The notes beneath the pieces were generated by a model, which worked only from the letters and a program-made list of their open reading frames with translations, had not been told where the DNA came from and did no database searches. A program made the position numbers and the translations under genes. DNA of 18,319 nucleotides from CAYLZW01 sp964388085 (GTDB lineage: Bacteria > Myxococcota > UBA727 > CAYLZW01). Shown here piece after piece: positions 1 through 7,652 of the stretch. Positions within the stretch are counted from its first letter, which is position 1, and each line of letters begins with the position of its first letter. The DNA lies in the NCBI GenBank assembly GCA_964388085.1, contig CAYLZW010000100.1:1-18319 (forward strand). The letters run 5' to 3'.

Positions 1-430
1 GTGACTCGTCGAAGTCGGCGCGGCGCGTGTCGGTGCCGAGGATGCGCTCGCGCTCGGTGGTGCGCTCCCACTTGCCGACGCTCGGATCGTAGCGGAACAG
101 GTTCTTGTCGATGCGCAGGTAGCCCTTGCCTGCCTCGGTCTTCGGGGCGGTGAAGAGGATCATGAGCTTGTCCTCCTCGTCGCGCCGGTACACCACCGCC
201 TCGTAGGCGACGTCCGACTTGTTGCGCTCTTTCTGGTAGATGACGCCGGTCCATTTGTAGTCGCCGCTGTTTCGCTGCTGGTCGTCGATGCGGCGCAGGA
301 TGTCGACGAGCTCCCGCTGTGCAGGAGGTGGGGACGACGTGCTCTCGACGGCGGAGCCGGGCGCGGCCGTGAGCAACGCGACGGCGAGCGCCGCGCCGGC
401 GATCGGGGAGCGAGGAGGGGCTGTGTGCAT
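1..430 (-). CDS. LolA-like outer membrane lipoprotein-sorting protein (C-terminus beyond window)
   Basis: Partial gene: the first 143 codons are present, from an ATG at 430, and the frame is open to the left edge. The N-terminus has a signal peptide (Arg7, hydrophobic core at about residues 10-25). The mature part contains DYKWTGVIYQKE, a VVYRRDEEDKLMILF strand and a KGYLRIDKNLFRYDPSVGKW segment. This pattern is typical of the LolA-like family annotated as outer membrane lipoprotein-sorting protein (COG2834). Such proteins have a half-barrel fold that binds lipid or lipoprotein acyl chains in the periplasm. The start codon lies 4 bp after the stop of the upstream permease, so it is the last visible gene of a four-gene ABC operon and probably works with that transporter. 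The family call is good; the cargo is unknown. The region that would show the rest of the fold is outside the window. Confidence 0.85.
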   Translation of the reverse strand, partial: MHTAPPRSPIAGAALAVALLTAAPGSAVESTSSPPPAQRELVDILRRIDDQQRNSGDYKWTGVIYQKERNKSDVAYEAVVYRRDEEDKLMILFTAPKTEAGKGYLRIDKNLFRYDPSVGKWERTTERERILGTDTRRADFDES

Positions 431-434
431 GGCG

Positions 435-1808
435 TTACTCCATGGCTTGGATGGCCGTGATGGGACGGATGCGCGCGGCGCGCGACGCGGGCCAGAGCGC
501 GCTGATGCCGACGAGGAGCGAGAGCGCGGCCGCCGCCAAGGCGACCTGCGACGGACGCACGACGAGGTGCAGCGCGTCGCTCATCAAGATGACGCGCACG
601 GCCTCGACCGGGATGTCGAGACGAGCACGATCGACGCCGAGCGCGACGGCGGCGCCGAGCAGCGCACCGAGCGTGGCGGCGGCGGCCCCGAGCAGAAGCG
701 ACTCGAGCAGGAACATGGTGAGCACCTGGCCACGCCGCATGCCGATGGCGCGCAGCGTGCCGATCTCGCTCGTGCGCTCCCGCACCGCGATCCACATCGT
801 GTTCATGACCCCGACGGCGATGATGAGCGCCAGGATCGAGAGCAGCACGATGGACAGCGTGGTCAGCGCGCTCAGGATCCAGGTGAGGAAAGAGACCTCG
901 TCGCGCCAGCTCGTGACGTCGAGCTTCTGGCCGGTCCAGTCCTCGGTCGCGAGCTCGGGCATCTTGAAGAAGAACGGCTCGGCCTTCGGGGCGAGCAGGT
1001 CGTGACCGCGGGCCACGAGCGCGCCGCGTAGGCGCCGCGCCACCCCCTCGGCGTCACCGATGTCGTCGAGGTAGAGCTGCAGCGCGCCCGCGGTGTCCGG
1101 GGCGAGCTGGTACAGCGTGCGGATGGTCGAGCGCGGCACCAGCGACGAGAACGCGCTCAGGACGCCCATGTCCTCCGCGATGAAGACGACCACCGCGTCG
1201 ACGGTGTTGGTGTAGCCGCTCATGGTCTCGGTGCGCAGCGTCACCTGATCGCCCACCTCGACACGGAGCCGCCGCGCCTGGCCCTCGAAGAGCGCTACGG
1301 TGCCGGGCTGGGCGAGGCGCGCGAGATCGCCCGCGCCGCCCGGCCAGGCGTCCGCGGCGGAGATGACGTCGTCGAGCGTCGGCTCCTGCTCGATGTCGAC
1401 GCCGACGAGGCCCGTCTGGATCGACGCCGTGTCGCTGACGATCTTGCCCCAGCCCCGATCGCGCGCGATCACGCGTACGGACGGTCCGAGGATGTCGGCG
1501 AGCTCGGCGCGCAAGGCGTACACGTCAGTGATGAGCGGCGACACGTCCGAGGGCGAGGTCTTGTAGAAGCCGCCCACGTTGACGTGCCCGCTCGACAGGG
1601 ACGTCGCCGCGCGCAGGAGCCCGTCGCGGATGCCGGCGGTGAGCGCGAACAGCAGCACGAACAAGAACGCGACGACGACGAGCGCCGTGGCGAGGAAGGC
1701 CGTACGCCGGCGTGCGCCGAGGAGGTTCCGCAGCGCCATGCCGCCGTAGGCCGAGATGCGGCGGAGGCGGGCGAGGGCGGAGAGCGAGAGCGGACGACGG
1801 AGCGCCAT
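435..1808 (-). CDS. FtsX-like ABC transporter permease (LolC/E-MacB type)
   Basis: This 457-residue inner-membrane permease has the MacB/LolC layout. TM1 is at about residues 37-59, followed by a large periplasmic (MacB_PCD-like) domain at about 60-300. Three C-terminal TM segments lie at about 306-334, 362-392 and 417-440. The cytoplasmic coupling segment ERTSEIGTLRAIGMRRGQ (344-361) and the C-terminal end with ASRAARIRPITAIQAM are classic FtsX-domain signatures. The ATG follows the upstream permease stop by 12 bp, with GAGGA at 1819-1815 as ribosome site. It presumably pairs with the 610-residue permease as a heterodimer driven by the ATPase encoded at 3653-4390, as LolC and LolE pair with LolD. 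Extraction of lipoprotein or lipid from the inner membrane is the likely job, supported by the LolA-like gene next door. The substrate is inferred. Confidence 0.92.
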   Translation of the reverse strand: MALRRPLSLSALARLRRISAYGGMALRNLLGARRRTAFLATALVVVAFLFVLLFALTAGIRDGLLRAATSLSSGHVNVGGFYKTSPSDVSPLITDVYALRAELADILGPSVRVIARDRGWGKIVSDTASIQTGLVGVDIEQEPTLDDVISAADAWPGGAGDLARLAQPGTVALFEGQARRLRVEVGDQVTLRTETMSGYTNTVDAVVVFIAEDMGVLSAFSSLVPRSTIRTLYQLAPDTAGALQLYLDDIGDAEGVARRLRGALVARGHDLLAPKAEPFFFKMPELATEDWTGQKLDVTSWRDEVSFLTWILSALTTLSIVLLSILALIIAVGVMNTMWIAVRERTSEIGTLRAIGMRRGQVLTMFLLESLLLGAAAATLGALLGAAVALGVDRARLDIPVEAVRVILMSDALHLVVRPSQVALAAAALSLLVGISALWPASRAARIRPITAIQAME

Positions 1809-1820
1809 GTCCTGTCCTCG

Positions 1821-3653
1821 CTACGCGGCGCGCTGCATGGCGACGATGGGCTGCACCCTCGTCGCCACGCGCGCCGGGTAGAGCGCCGCGAGCACGCTCA
1901 CGGCGACGATGATGAAGAGCGCCAGCAGGACGTCGAAGACGCCGAGCGCCGGGTACAGCCTCGGCCCGCCGAAGAGGAAGACCAGGATGTCGTTCGGCGC
2001 CGGCACGCCGACGAGGTGCAGCACGCCGACGATGAGCGCGCCGAACAAGACGCCGGCGGCGCCGGCGAGCAGCGCGAGGAAGAGCGTCTCGAGCAGCAGC
2101 ATGCCGCGCACGAACGAGCGCTGCGCGCCGAGGGCCCGCAGGGTGCCGATCTCGGCGGCGCGCTCCAGCGTCGAGATGATGAGCGAGTTGTTGATGATGA
2201 CGAGCGCGACCGCGAAGATGACGAGCAGCGCGATGTAGAGCACCACGCGGATGACGAGGACGAACTGTCCGACGAGGCCCGACGCCTCGCGCCAGCTCAC
2301 CGCTTGCACGCCGAGGTGCTCGCGCTCGCTCAGGGCGGTGATGTGCTCGATGGCACGATCGACGCTGGCCCCGTCCTCGAGCATGACCGCCGCGTTCAGC
2401 GCCAGGCCACGCTCGACCTCGGCCGGATCGAAGGGGCGCTCGGCGCCTCGGCGCACGACCTCTAACGGCTCGCTCCTGGCCGCGGCGCCGCCCCCCTCGG
2501 CCTTCGGGGGTGGTGCGACCAGCGCGCTCCCGTCGTCGGGCGCGCCGCCGAACAGCTGCGCCTCGGCCTGTTCGCGCGGGATCTCGCGGATGCCCGCCTC
2601 TGCCTTCAGCTCCTCGAGCTCGGCGCGCATCTCGGGCGTCGGCAAGCCGTACAGCTCCCGGAAGGTGACGAGGTCCATGAGGTTCGTGACGCCGGCGAGG
2701 TCCGAGCGCTCGAGGCCCGCGAACGTGAACGTCCCCCACACGCGCACGTTCACCGCGCGCGGGTAGCCGCTCTTCGAGAACGCCGTCAGCGTGATGACGT
2801 TGCCGACGTTCAGAGCCGAGAGCGCGTCTTCGGCGCGGGAGCCCTGCAGCTCGAGCTGCTGCTGCAGGAAGCGCTCGTTCAACAACACCCCTCGTCGTCC
2901 GCTCGGCACGAACGAGCCGCGCACGAGCCGGAAGCGATCGAAGGACTCGCGGAAGCGATCGAGGTCGGTGCCGAGCAGCCGGAGGTAGAGGTAGTTGCCC
3001 TCGGGCGCGATGGGCGCGATCTCGGTGTCGAGGGTCTCGAGCGAGCCGAGCGGATCGGCTTCGAAGCCCTGCCAGAACAGGTCCGCGCGAACGCGCTCGA
3101 GGCGTCGCAGGTCCGCTTGGATGTCGTCGTCGTCCGCGCGGATGCGCGCGGTGCGCTCGAGCTGCGCGGCGAGCTCGCCCAGCGCGGCGCGCACCTCGGG
3201 GATGGCCGCCCGCGCCTGCGCATCGTCGTCGTCGCGCACCGCCGCGCGCAGCCGCGAGAGCGCCCGATCGAGCTCGCTCTCGGTCGCGAAGGAGGCGTCG
3301 ACGATGCCCATGGGGATGACGGACTCGACCTCGGGCAGCGTCAGGAGCGCCTCGCGCAGGCGCGCGATGTCGGGGATCTCGCCGATGTCGTCGCCGCCCA
3401 TCCCCTCGCCGCCGAAGAGGGCGAGCGGATCGGGCGCGTCCTTCGAGTACACCTGCACGTCGCCGGCGAGACTCGAGACGATGCTGCGCTTCATGGAGCG
3501 CTCGACGCTGCCGGTGAGCGAGGTGCCGACGACGAACAGGCAGGCGCCGAACGCGAGCAGCACGCCGACGAGCAGGCTCTTGCCGCGGTGGCTGAACAAG
3601 CTGTGCCAGGACAGCCCGAACAGGAGGCGCAGCGTGTTGACGCGCATCGCCAC
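1821..3653 (-). CDS. Large FtsX-like ABC permease with periplasmic coiled-coil insertion
   Basis: This 610-residue permease starts at a GTG that overlaps the ATPase stop by one base (TAGTG); an in-frame ATG two codons later (3647) is an equally possible start. TM1 is at about residues 25-48. The periplasmic part is unusually long. It carries a charged, probably coiled-coil segment at about 125-192, rich in Asp, Arg and Ala with DDDD runs, and a Gly/Ala/Pro-rich linker at about 365-400. The C-terminal half has the FtsX pattern: TM segments flank ERAAEIGTLRALGAQRS, and the protein ends in ARVATRVQPIVAMQRAA. MacB/LolC permeases are usually about 400 residues, so the extra 200 lie in the periplasmic domain. 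It is the likely heterodimer partner of the 457-residue permease. The family is clear; the role of the insertion is unknown. Confidence 0.92.
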   Translation of the reverse strand: MAMRVNTLRLLFGLSWHSLFSHRGKSLLVGVLLAFGACLFVVGTSLTGSVERSMKRSIVSSLAGDVQVYSKDAPDPLALFGGEGMGGDDIGEIPDIARLREALLTLPEVESVIPMGIVDASFATESELDRALSRLRAAVRDDDDAQARAAIPEVRAALGELAAQLERTARIRADDDDIQADLRRLERVRADLFWQGFEADPLGSLETLDTEIAPIAPEGNYLYLRLLGTDLDRFRESFDRFRLVRGSFVPSGRRGVLLNERFLQQQLELQGSRAEDALSALNVGNVITLTAFSKSGYPRAVNVRVWGTFTFAGLERSDLAGVTNLMDLVTFRELYGLPTPEMRAELEELKAEAGIREIPREQAEAQLFGGAPDDGSALVAPPPKAEGGGAAARSEPLEVVRRGAERPFDPAEVERGLALNAAVMLEDGASVDRAIEHITALSEREHLGVQAVSWREASGLVGQFVLVIRVVLYIALLVIFAVALVIINNSLIISTLERAAEIGTLRALGAQRSFVRGMLLLETLFLALLAGAAGVLFGALIVGVLHLVGVPAPNDILVFLFGGPRLYPALGVFDVLLALFIIVAVSVLAALYPARVATRVQPIVAMQRAA

Positions 3654-4390
3654 TACATCGCCCCTGCGGCGGCGCCGGGCGCCCGTGGCGGGCTCGGGCG
3701 GCGCTCGCTCGCGATGCGACCATCTTCGAGGAGGATGAGGCGGTCGGCGTGCGCCATCACGCGCGCGTCGTGCGTCGAGAACACGAACGTCGTGCGCTGC
3801 TCCTGGTTCAGCTCACGCATGAGCTCGATGATGGTGTTGCCCGTCTTGGTGTCGAGGTTGGCCGTGGGCTCATCCGCCAACACGATGCGCGGCGCCGTGA
3901 CCAGCGCGCGCGCGATGGCGACGCGTTGGCGCTGGCCGCCCGACAGCTCGCTCGGACGGTGCTGCGCGTGCGTCCTGAGGCCGACCCGCTCGAGGATCTC
4001 GTTGACGCGCTGCGCTCGCTCAGCGTGGCTGATGTCCCCGCGCAACAGCAGCGGCAGCTCGACGTTCTGAAACACGGTGAGCACCGGCACGAGGTTGAAG
4101 CTCTGGAAGATGAAGCCGAGCTTCTCGAGGCGCAGCAGGGTCAGCTCCCGATCATGCAGGCGAGAGATGTCCTCACCGTCGATGAGGACGACGCCGGCGC
4201 TCGGCACGTCGACGCAGCCCACCAGGTTCAGAAGCGTGGTCTTGCCGCTGCCGGACGGGCCCGCGATGGCCGTGAACTCGCCGGTCTGGATGCGCACGCT
4301 CACGCCCTCGAGCGCGCGCACCGTGACCTTGCCGAGCGGGTAGTCCTTCACGACGTCACGCAGCTCGACGATGGGGCGCTCCTCCGCCAT
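3653..4390 (-). CDS. ABC transporter ATP-binding protein, LolD/MacB family
   Basis: This 245-residue cytoplasmic ATPase powers the two FtsX-type permeases downstream. All motifs are intact: Walker A GPSGSGKTT (44-52), Q-loop FIFQSFNL (93-100), signature LSGGQRQRVAIARAL (149-163), Walker B IVLADEP (169-175), and an H-loop in STHDARV. The FQSFNLVPVLTVFQNVELP stretch is characteristic of the LolD/MacB (MJ0796-like) family. It is the first gene of the operon. GGGGAGGT at 4407-4400 sits 9 bp ahead of the ATG, and the stop codon overlaps the start of the next gene by one base. It has 178 bp of divergent upstream sequence shared with the FAD oxidoreductase gene. LolD function in lipoprotein release is plausible because of the LolA-like gene, but these operons are not the classical lolCDE order. 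Confidence 0.95.
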   Translation of the reverse strand: MAEERPIVELRDVVKDYPLGKVTVRALEGVSVRIQTGEFTAIAGPSGSGKTTLLNLVGCVDVPSAGVVLIDGEDISRLHDRELTLLRLEKLGFIFQSFNLVPVLTVFQNVELPLLLRGDISHAERAQRVNEILERVGLRTHAQHRPSELSGGQRQRVAIARALVTAPRIVLADEPTANLDTKTGNTIIELMRELNQEQRTTFVFSTHDARVMAHADRLILLEDGRIASERRPSPPRAPGAAAGAM

Positions 4391-4568
4391 GCCGTTCGCA
4401 CCTCCCCGCGTGCAGCATGCAAGCGAGCGACCTATTGTCGTCGCCGGAGGGCGCGTCAGCTTTGCGCCCGGCGGTGATCGCTGCGCACCCTTTCGGCGCG
4501 CGTGCGAGCATGGGGAGCGACTCGGCGCGCGCGACGAGCCGTGCCCGTCGAGCCACCCGAGGAGCTAC

Positions 4569-5849
4569 ATGGCTGAGACGCGTGCGGATGTCGTCGTCAT
4601 AGGAGCGGGCACCGCCGGCGCCGGGGTGGCGTGGCAGTGCGCGCGGCGGGGGATGAAGGTGGTGTGCGTCGACGCGCGCCCGCGCGGGGAGTGCGGCGCG
4701 CGTTGGGTGAACGGGGTCGCCAGCTGGCAGCTCGCCGAGGCGGGCGTGCCTCCGCCCGAGGGCGCCGAGCTCCAGGGCGGAGCGACGCCGTTCCACCTCG
4801 TCGCCGGCTACGGCCCGGAGCGGGTGCTCATCGAAGGGCACGGGGTCGTCGACCTCGATATGCGGGCGCTGGTCAGCCGCCTGCAGGGGCTCGCGCTCGA
4901 CGAGGGCGCCACGCTGCTGGGCGAGACGCGCGCGCACGGCTTCGACGGCGCGAAGCTCGCGACGAGCGCGGGCACGCTCGCGGCCGACGTCTTCGTGGAC
5001 GCCTCCGGCCTCGGCGGCGCCGGGCTCATGAGCACGCCCCGCGTCGAGCGCGAGCACCTGTGCGCGGCGGCGCAGGGAAACTACCGGGTCCTCGACCTCG
5101 GCGCGGCGCGCGCGTTCTTCGCGCGCCACGAGGTCAATGAGGGCGAGGTGCTGTGCTTCAGCGGCGTCGAGGGCGGCTATTCCATCCTCAACCTGCGCCT
5201 GCACGGGGACGAGCTCGGCGTCCTCACCGGCAGCATCCCCGGCCTCGGCTACCCGTCGGGGAAGATCATCCTCGAACGCTTCGTCGCCGAGCACGCTTGG
5301 GTCGGCGCGCGGCTCTTCGGCGGCGCGCGGGCGCTGCCGCTGCGGCGACCGTTCGAGCGTCTCGTCTCGGACCGCGTGGCGCTCGTCGGGGACGCGGCCT
5401 CACAGGTGTTCTCCGCCCATGGCAGCGGCATCGCCATGGGGCTCCTCGCGGGCCGCGCGCTCGCGGACGCGCTCATGGACGGCAGGGGGCTGCAAGGCTA
5501 CCAGCGCGACTTTCAACGACGCTGGGGCGGCCTGCTCGCGGCCTACGATCTCTTCCGTCGCTTCTCGCAGACGCTGCGGGTGTCGGACATCAGCGCGCTC
5601 ATGCGCAGCGGCCTGCTCGACGGAGCGACCTCGGCCGCCGCGATGGCGCAGCGCTGGCCGGCGCCCGACCTCGGTGCCGCCCGCGAGAAGCTCGTCGCGG
5701 CGACGAAGAGCCCACGCCTCGCGGGGCGGCTCGCGCTCGTGCTGTCGAGGATGGGCGCGCTCGCGGCGCTCTACCGCGCGTACCCGAGCTCGCCCGGCAG
5801 ACGCTTCAACGCCTGGCAGGCCGCGGTCGCCAGGGTGTTCGACGAGTAG
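4569..5849 (+). CDS. NAD(P)/FAD-dependent oxidoreductase, geranylgeranyl-reductase-like
   Basis: This 426-residue flavoprotein has an N-terminal FAD-binding Rossmann motif, VVVIGAGTAGAGVAW (8-22), closed by an acidic Asp in VVCVDARP. A second FAD contact, VALVGDAASQVFSAHGSGI, has the key Gly-Asp at about 274-275. GAR followed by a Gly-containing loop near residue 40, together with the downstream GD motif, resembles the geranylgeranyl reductase/COG0644 branch of the PHBH-fold monooxygenases. These reduce isoprenoid double bonds or oxidise aromatic substrates. The start was chosen at the ATG with GAGGAG 4 bp upstream (4559-4564); the frame is open further upstream but lacks family sequence there. 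The gene ends 6 bp before the convergent SDR gene stop. It has no obvious partner, and the substrate cannot be told from sequence. Halogenase or lycopene-cyclase-like roles are alternatives. Confidence 0.85.
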   Translation: MAETRADVVVIGAGTAGAGVAWQCARRGMKVVCVDARPRGECGARWVNGVASWQLAEAGVPPPEGAELQGGATPFHLVAGYGPERVLIEGHGVVDLDMRALVSRLQGLALDEGATLLGETRAHGFDGAKLATSAGTLAADVFVDASGLGGAGLMSTPRVEREHLCAAAQGNYRVLDLGAARAFFARHEVNEGEVLCFSGVEGGYSILNLRLHGDELGVLTGSIPGLGYPSGKIILERFVAEHAWVGARLFGGARALPLRRPFERLVSDRVALVGDAASQVFSAHGSGIAMGLLAGRALADALMDGRGLQGYQRDFQRRWGGLLAAYDLFRRFSQTLRVSDISALMRSGLLDGATSAAAMAQRWPAPDLGAAREKLVAATKSPRLAGRLALVLSRMGALAALYRAYPSSPGRRFNAWQAAVARVFDE

Positions 5850-5855
5850 CCGGCG

Positions 5856-7397
5856 TCACCACGGGGTCGGCCGGTAGTCCTTGAAGAACTGCCCCCAGGG
5901 GTGCTCCCCCGTCGTGAGGCCCACGAAGATGGGGTCCACGATGCGGGCGGCGCCATCCACGACGTCGAGCGGCGGAGAAAACGCGTGCTCGGAGACCTTG
6001 CGCTCGGCGATGTGGGCGGGATCTTCGTCGGTGATCCAGCCGGTGTCGACGGAGTTCATGTGGATGCCGTCCTGCACGTAGTCCTGCGCCGAAGTGCGCG
6101 TGAGCATGTTGAGGGCGGCCTTCGCCATGTTCGTGTGCGGGTGCTTGTCCGTCTTGTGCTCTCGGTAGAACTGCCCCTCCATGGCGCTGACGTTGACGAT
6201 GTGCTTGTCGCGGCCGGGCGTCCGCTGCAGCAGCGGCTTGAGGCGCGCGGACATCACGAAGGGCGCCACGGCGTTCACGAGCAGCACCTCGAGCAGCTCG
6301 AGGGTCGGCACCTCGCCGAGGGTCAGGCGCCAGGAGTTGTGCGCGCGCAGGTCCACCTGCTGCAGGTCCGCGTCGAGCACGCCGCGCGGGAACAGCTCGA
6401 CGACGCTGGCGCGGGCGTCGGGCAGCAGCAGGTCGGCGTCGCTGTGCGCCTGCGACAGGCGCGCCGGCGCGCGCAGGCCGATGCCTCTCGACGAGGTGCG
6501 CAGCTCGTCGTAGCGCTCCACCAGGGCGCGCTCCGCCGCCGGCAGCTCGCGCGCGGGGCGCTCCTCGTGCTCGACGAGGTGAGCGTAGAAGCCGGGCGGA
6601 CGGCGCACCGTCTGACAGGCGTTGTGCAGCACGAAGTCGAGGCGGGGCAGATCGGCGCCGAGGTGCTTCGTCAACACCTCCACCGACGGTGTGTGTCGCA
6701 GATCGAGGCCGTAGATCGTGAGGCGCGCGCGCCACTCCTCGAAGTCCGGCTCGCGCGCGTAGCGAGCGGCGGCGTCGCGCGGGAAGCGCGTTGTGACGAC
6801 GACGTGACAGCCGTTCCGCAGCAAGAGGATGGCCGCGTGATAGCCGATCTTCACGCGCGCCCCGGTGATGCACGCGACCCGGCCGCCGAGATCGAAGCGG
6901 GGGCTGCGCTTCTCGTAATTGAGATCGCCGCACGAGGGGCAGAGCTGGTCGTAGAAGAAGTGGAGGCGCGTGTACGCCGCCTTGCACGCGTAGCACTTGC
7001 GCGGCGCGTGGAACTCGGGCACCGCGGCGGGCGCCGAGGCGTCCGGGCGCTGGTGTTCGGGCTCCGCATGCTCGCGGCGCTCCGGCAGCAGGGCGGCGGG
7101 GGTGGCGAAGACCGGCTGCGCGCGGAGCGCTCGGATGCCCGTGCGCTCGCGCAGCGCCTCGTCCTGACGCTTCTTCTCCTGGGCCTCTCGTCGGAGCAGC
7201 TCCCGCTGCAGCTTCTTCCGCGCCTTCAAGTCGGGGCGGGCCACCTCGCCGGCGAGGCGCTGGAGCCGCACGCGCGTGTCTTGGTCGACCGCCGCGAGCC
7301 GGGCGCGATCCTCCGCCACGGCGCGGAGCACGCGCAGCGCGGTCTCGATGTCTTCGAGCGACAGGTCTTCGGGGGAGGGCGTCGTCCGGTCCGTCAT
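5856..7397 (-). CDS. SDR-family oxidoreductase with N-terminal coiled coil and zinc ribbon
   Basis: This protein has 513 residues, about twice a classical short-chain dehydrogenase. Residues 10-95 are charged and helical, probably coiled coil. Residues 135-156 hold CYAC and CPSC (Cys135, 138, 153, 156), a zinc-ribbon pattern. The Rossmann part follows: ITGARVKIGYHAA (TGxxxxxG, about 177-189), an Asp-Leu near 232 and an NAC motif at 259-261. The active-site region is unusual. NVSAMEG supplies Ser404, but in HTNMAKAALNML the Lys426 expected of YxxxK has Thr422 in the Tyr position; a separate YREHK lies at 411-415. The start is the ATG at 7397, where family sequence begins, with only a weak GAGAG site. 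The gene is divergent from the beta-barrel gene and convergent with the FAD enzyme. Membership is sure; the reaction is unknown. Confidence 0.88.
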   Translation of the reverse strand: MTDRTTPSPEDLSLEDIETALRVLRAVAEDRARLAAVDQDTRVRLQRLAGEVARPDLKARKKLQRELLRREAQEKKRQDEALRERTGIRALRAQPVFATPAALLPERREHAEPEHQRPDASAPAAVPEFHAPRKCYACKAAYTRLHFFYDQLCPSCGDLNYEKRSPRFDLGGRVACITGARVKIGYHAAILLLRNGCHVVVTTRFPRDAAARYAREPDFEEWRARLTIYGLDLRHTPSVEVLTKHLGADLPRLDFVLHNACQTVRRPPGFYAHLVEHEERPARELPAAERALVERYDELRTSSRGIGLRAPARLSQAHSDADLLLPDARASVVELFPRGVLDADLQQVDLRAHNSWRLTLGEVPTLELLEVLLVNAVAPFVMSARLKPLLQRTPGRDKHIVNVSAMEGQFYREHKTDKHPHTNMAKAALNMLTRTSAQDYVQDGIHMNSVDTGWITDEDPAHIAERKVSEHAFSPPLDVVDGAARIVDPIFVGLTTGEHPWGQFFKDYRPTPW

Positions 7398-7594
7398 GAA
7401 GCTGCTCTCGCGAACACGTAGCGGATTGTCCTCATCGTGGCAGCGCGGACGTAGCACAGCCTTCCGTGCGCGGGGGTGCCTCGCGGGGCGTGGCTGCGCC
7501 GTCGTCGGCCCGCTCGTGAGGCGGAGAGCCGCTTCGCACGCCTGCTTGGTGGAGAGGCACGCCCGTTGCCATCCGTCCGTGCAACCCAGCTTCG

Positions 7595-7611
7595 CGACCG
7601 CTCGTCGGTCG
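7595..7611. promoter_or_regulatory. Inverted repeat in the leader of the beta-barrel gene
   Basis: CGACCG and CGGTCG flank a 5-bp spacer (CTCGT), a perfect 6-bp inverted repeat 41 bp before the ATG at 7653 and inside the 255-bp divergent intergenic region. It could be an operator or a small hairpin in the 5' leader. Such short GC-rich repeats arise by chance in this genome, so support is weak. No convincing -35/-10 pair was seen in this intergenic region for either gene. Confidence 0.25.
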
Positions 7612-7636
7612 TGAATGACGGCACAGCTTCCCACCG

Positions 7637-7644
7637 AAAGGGAG
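7637..7644 (+). promoter_or_regulatory. Ribosome binding site of the beta-barrel gene
   Basis: AAAGGGAG ends 8 bp before the ATG at 7653. It fixes the start, because an in-frame stop (TGA at 7647-7649) rules out any upstream start. A nearer ATG at 7646 is in another frame. Confidence 0.75.
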
Positions 7645-7652
7645 AATGAAAC

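Noticed and set aside
1525..3723. A 732-codon open frame on the minus strand overlapping both FtsX permeases
   Set aside because: Its translation is Arg/Ala/His-rich with no family motifs, while the overlapping frames encode clear permeases. High GC content leaves alternative frames without stops.
4371..4568. Upstream extension of the FAD oxidoreductase
   Set aside because: The extra 66 residues precede the FAD Rossmann motif with unrelated sequence and overlap the ATPase start. A good ribosome site supports the ATG at 4569.
4391..4568. Sigma-70 promoter for the Lol-like operon (CTGACG, 17 bp, AATAGG on the minus strand)
   Set aside because: The -35 is only a partial match and the -10 is poor, so it is not listed as a feature.
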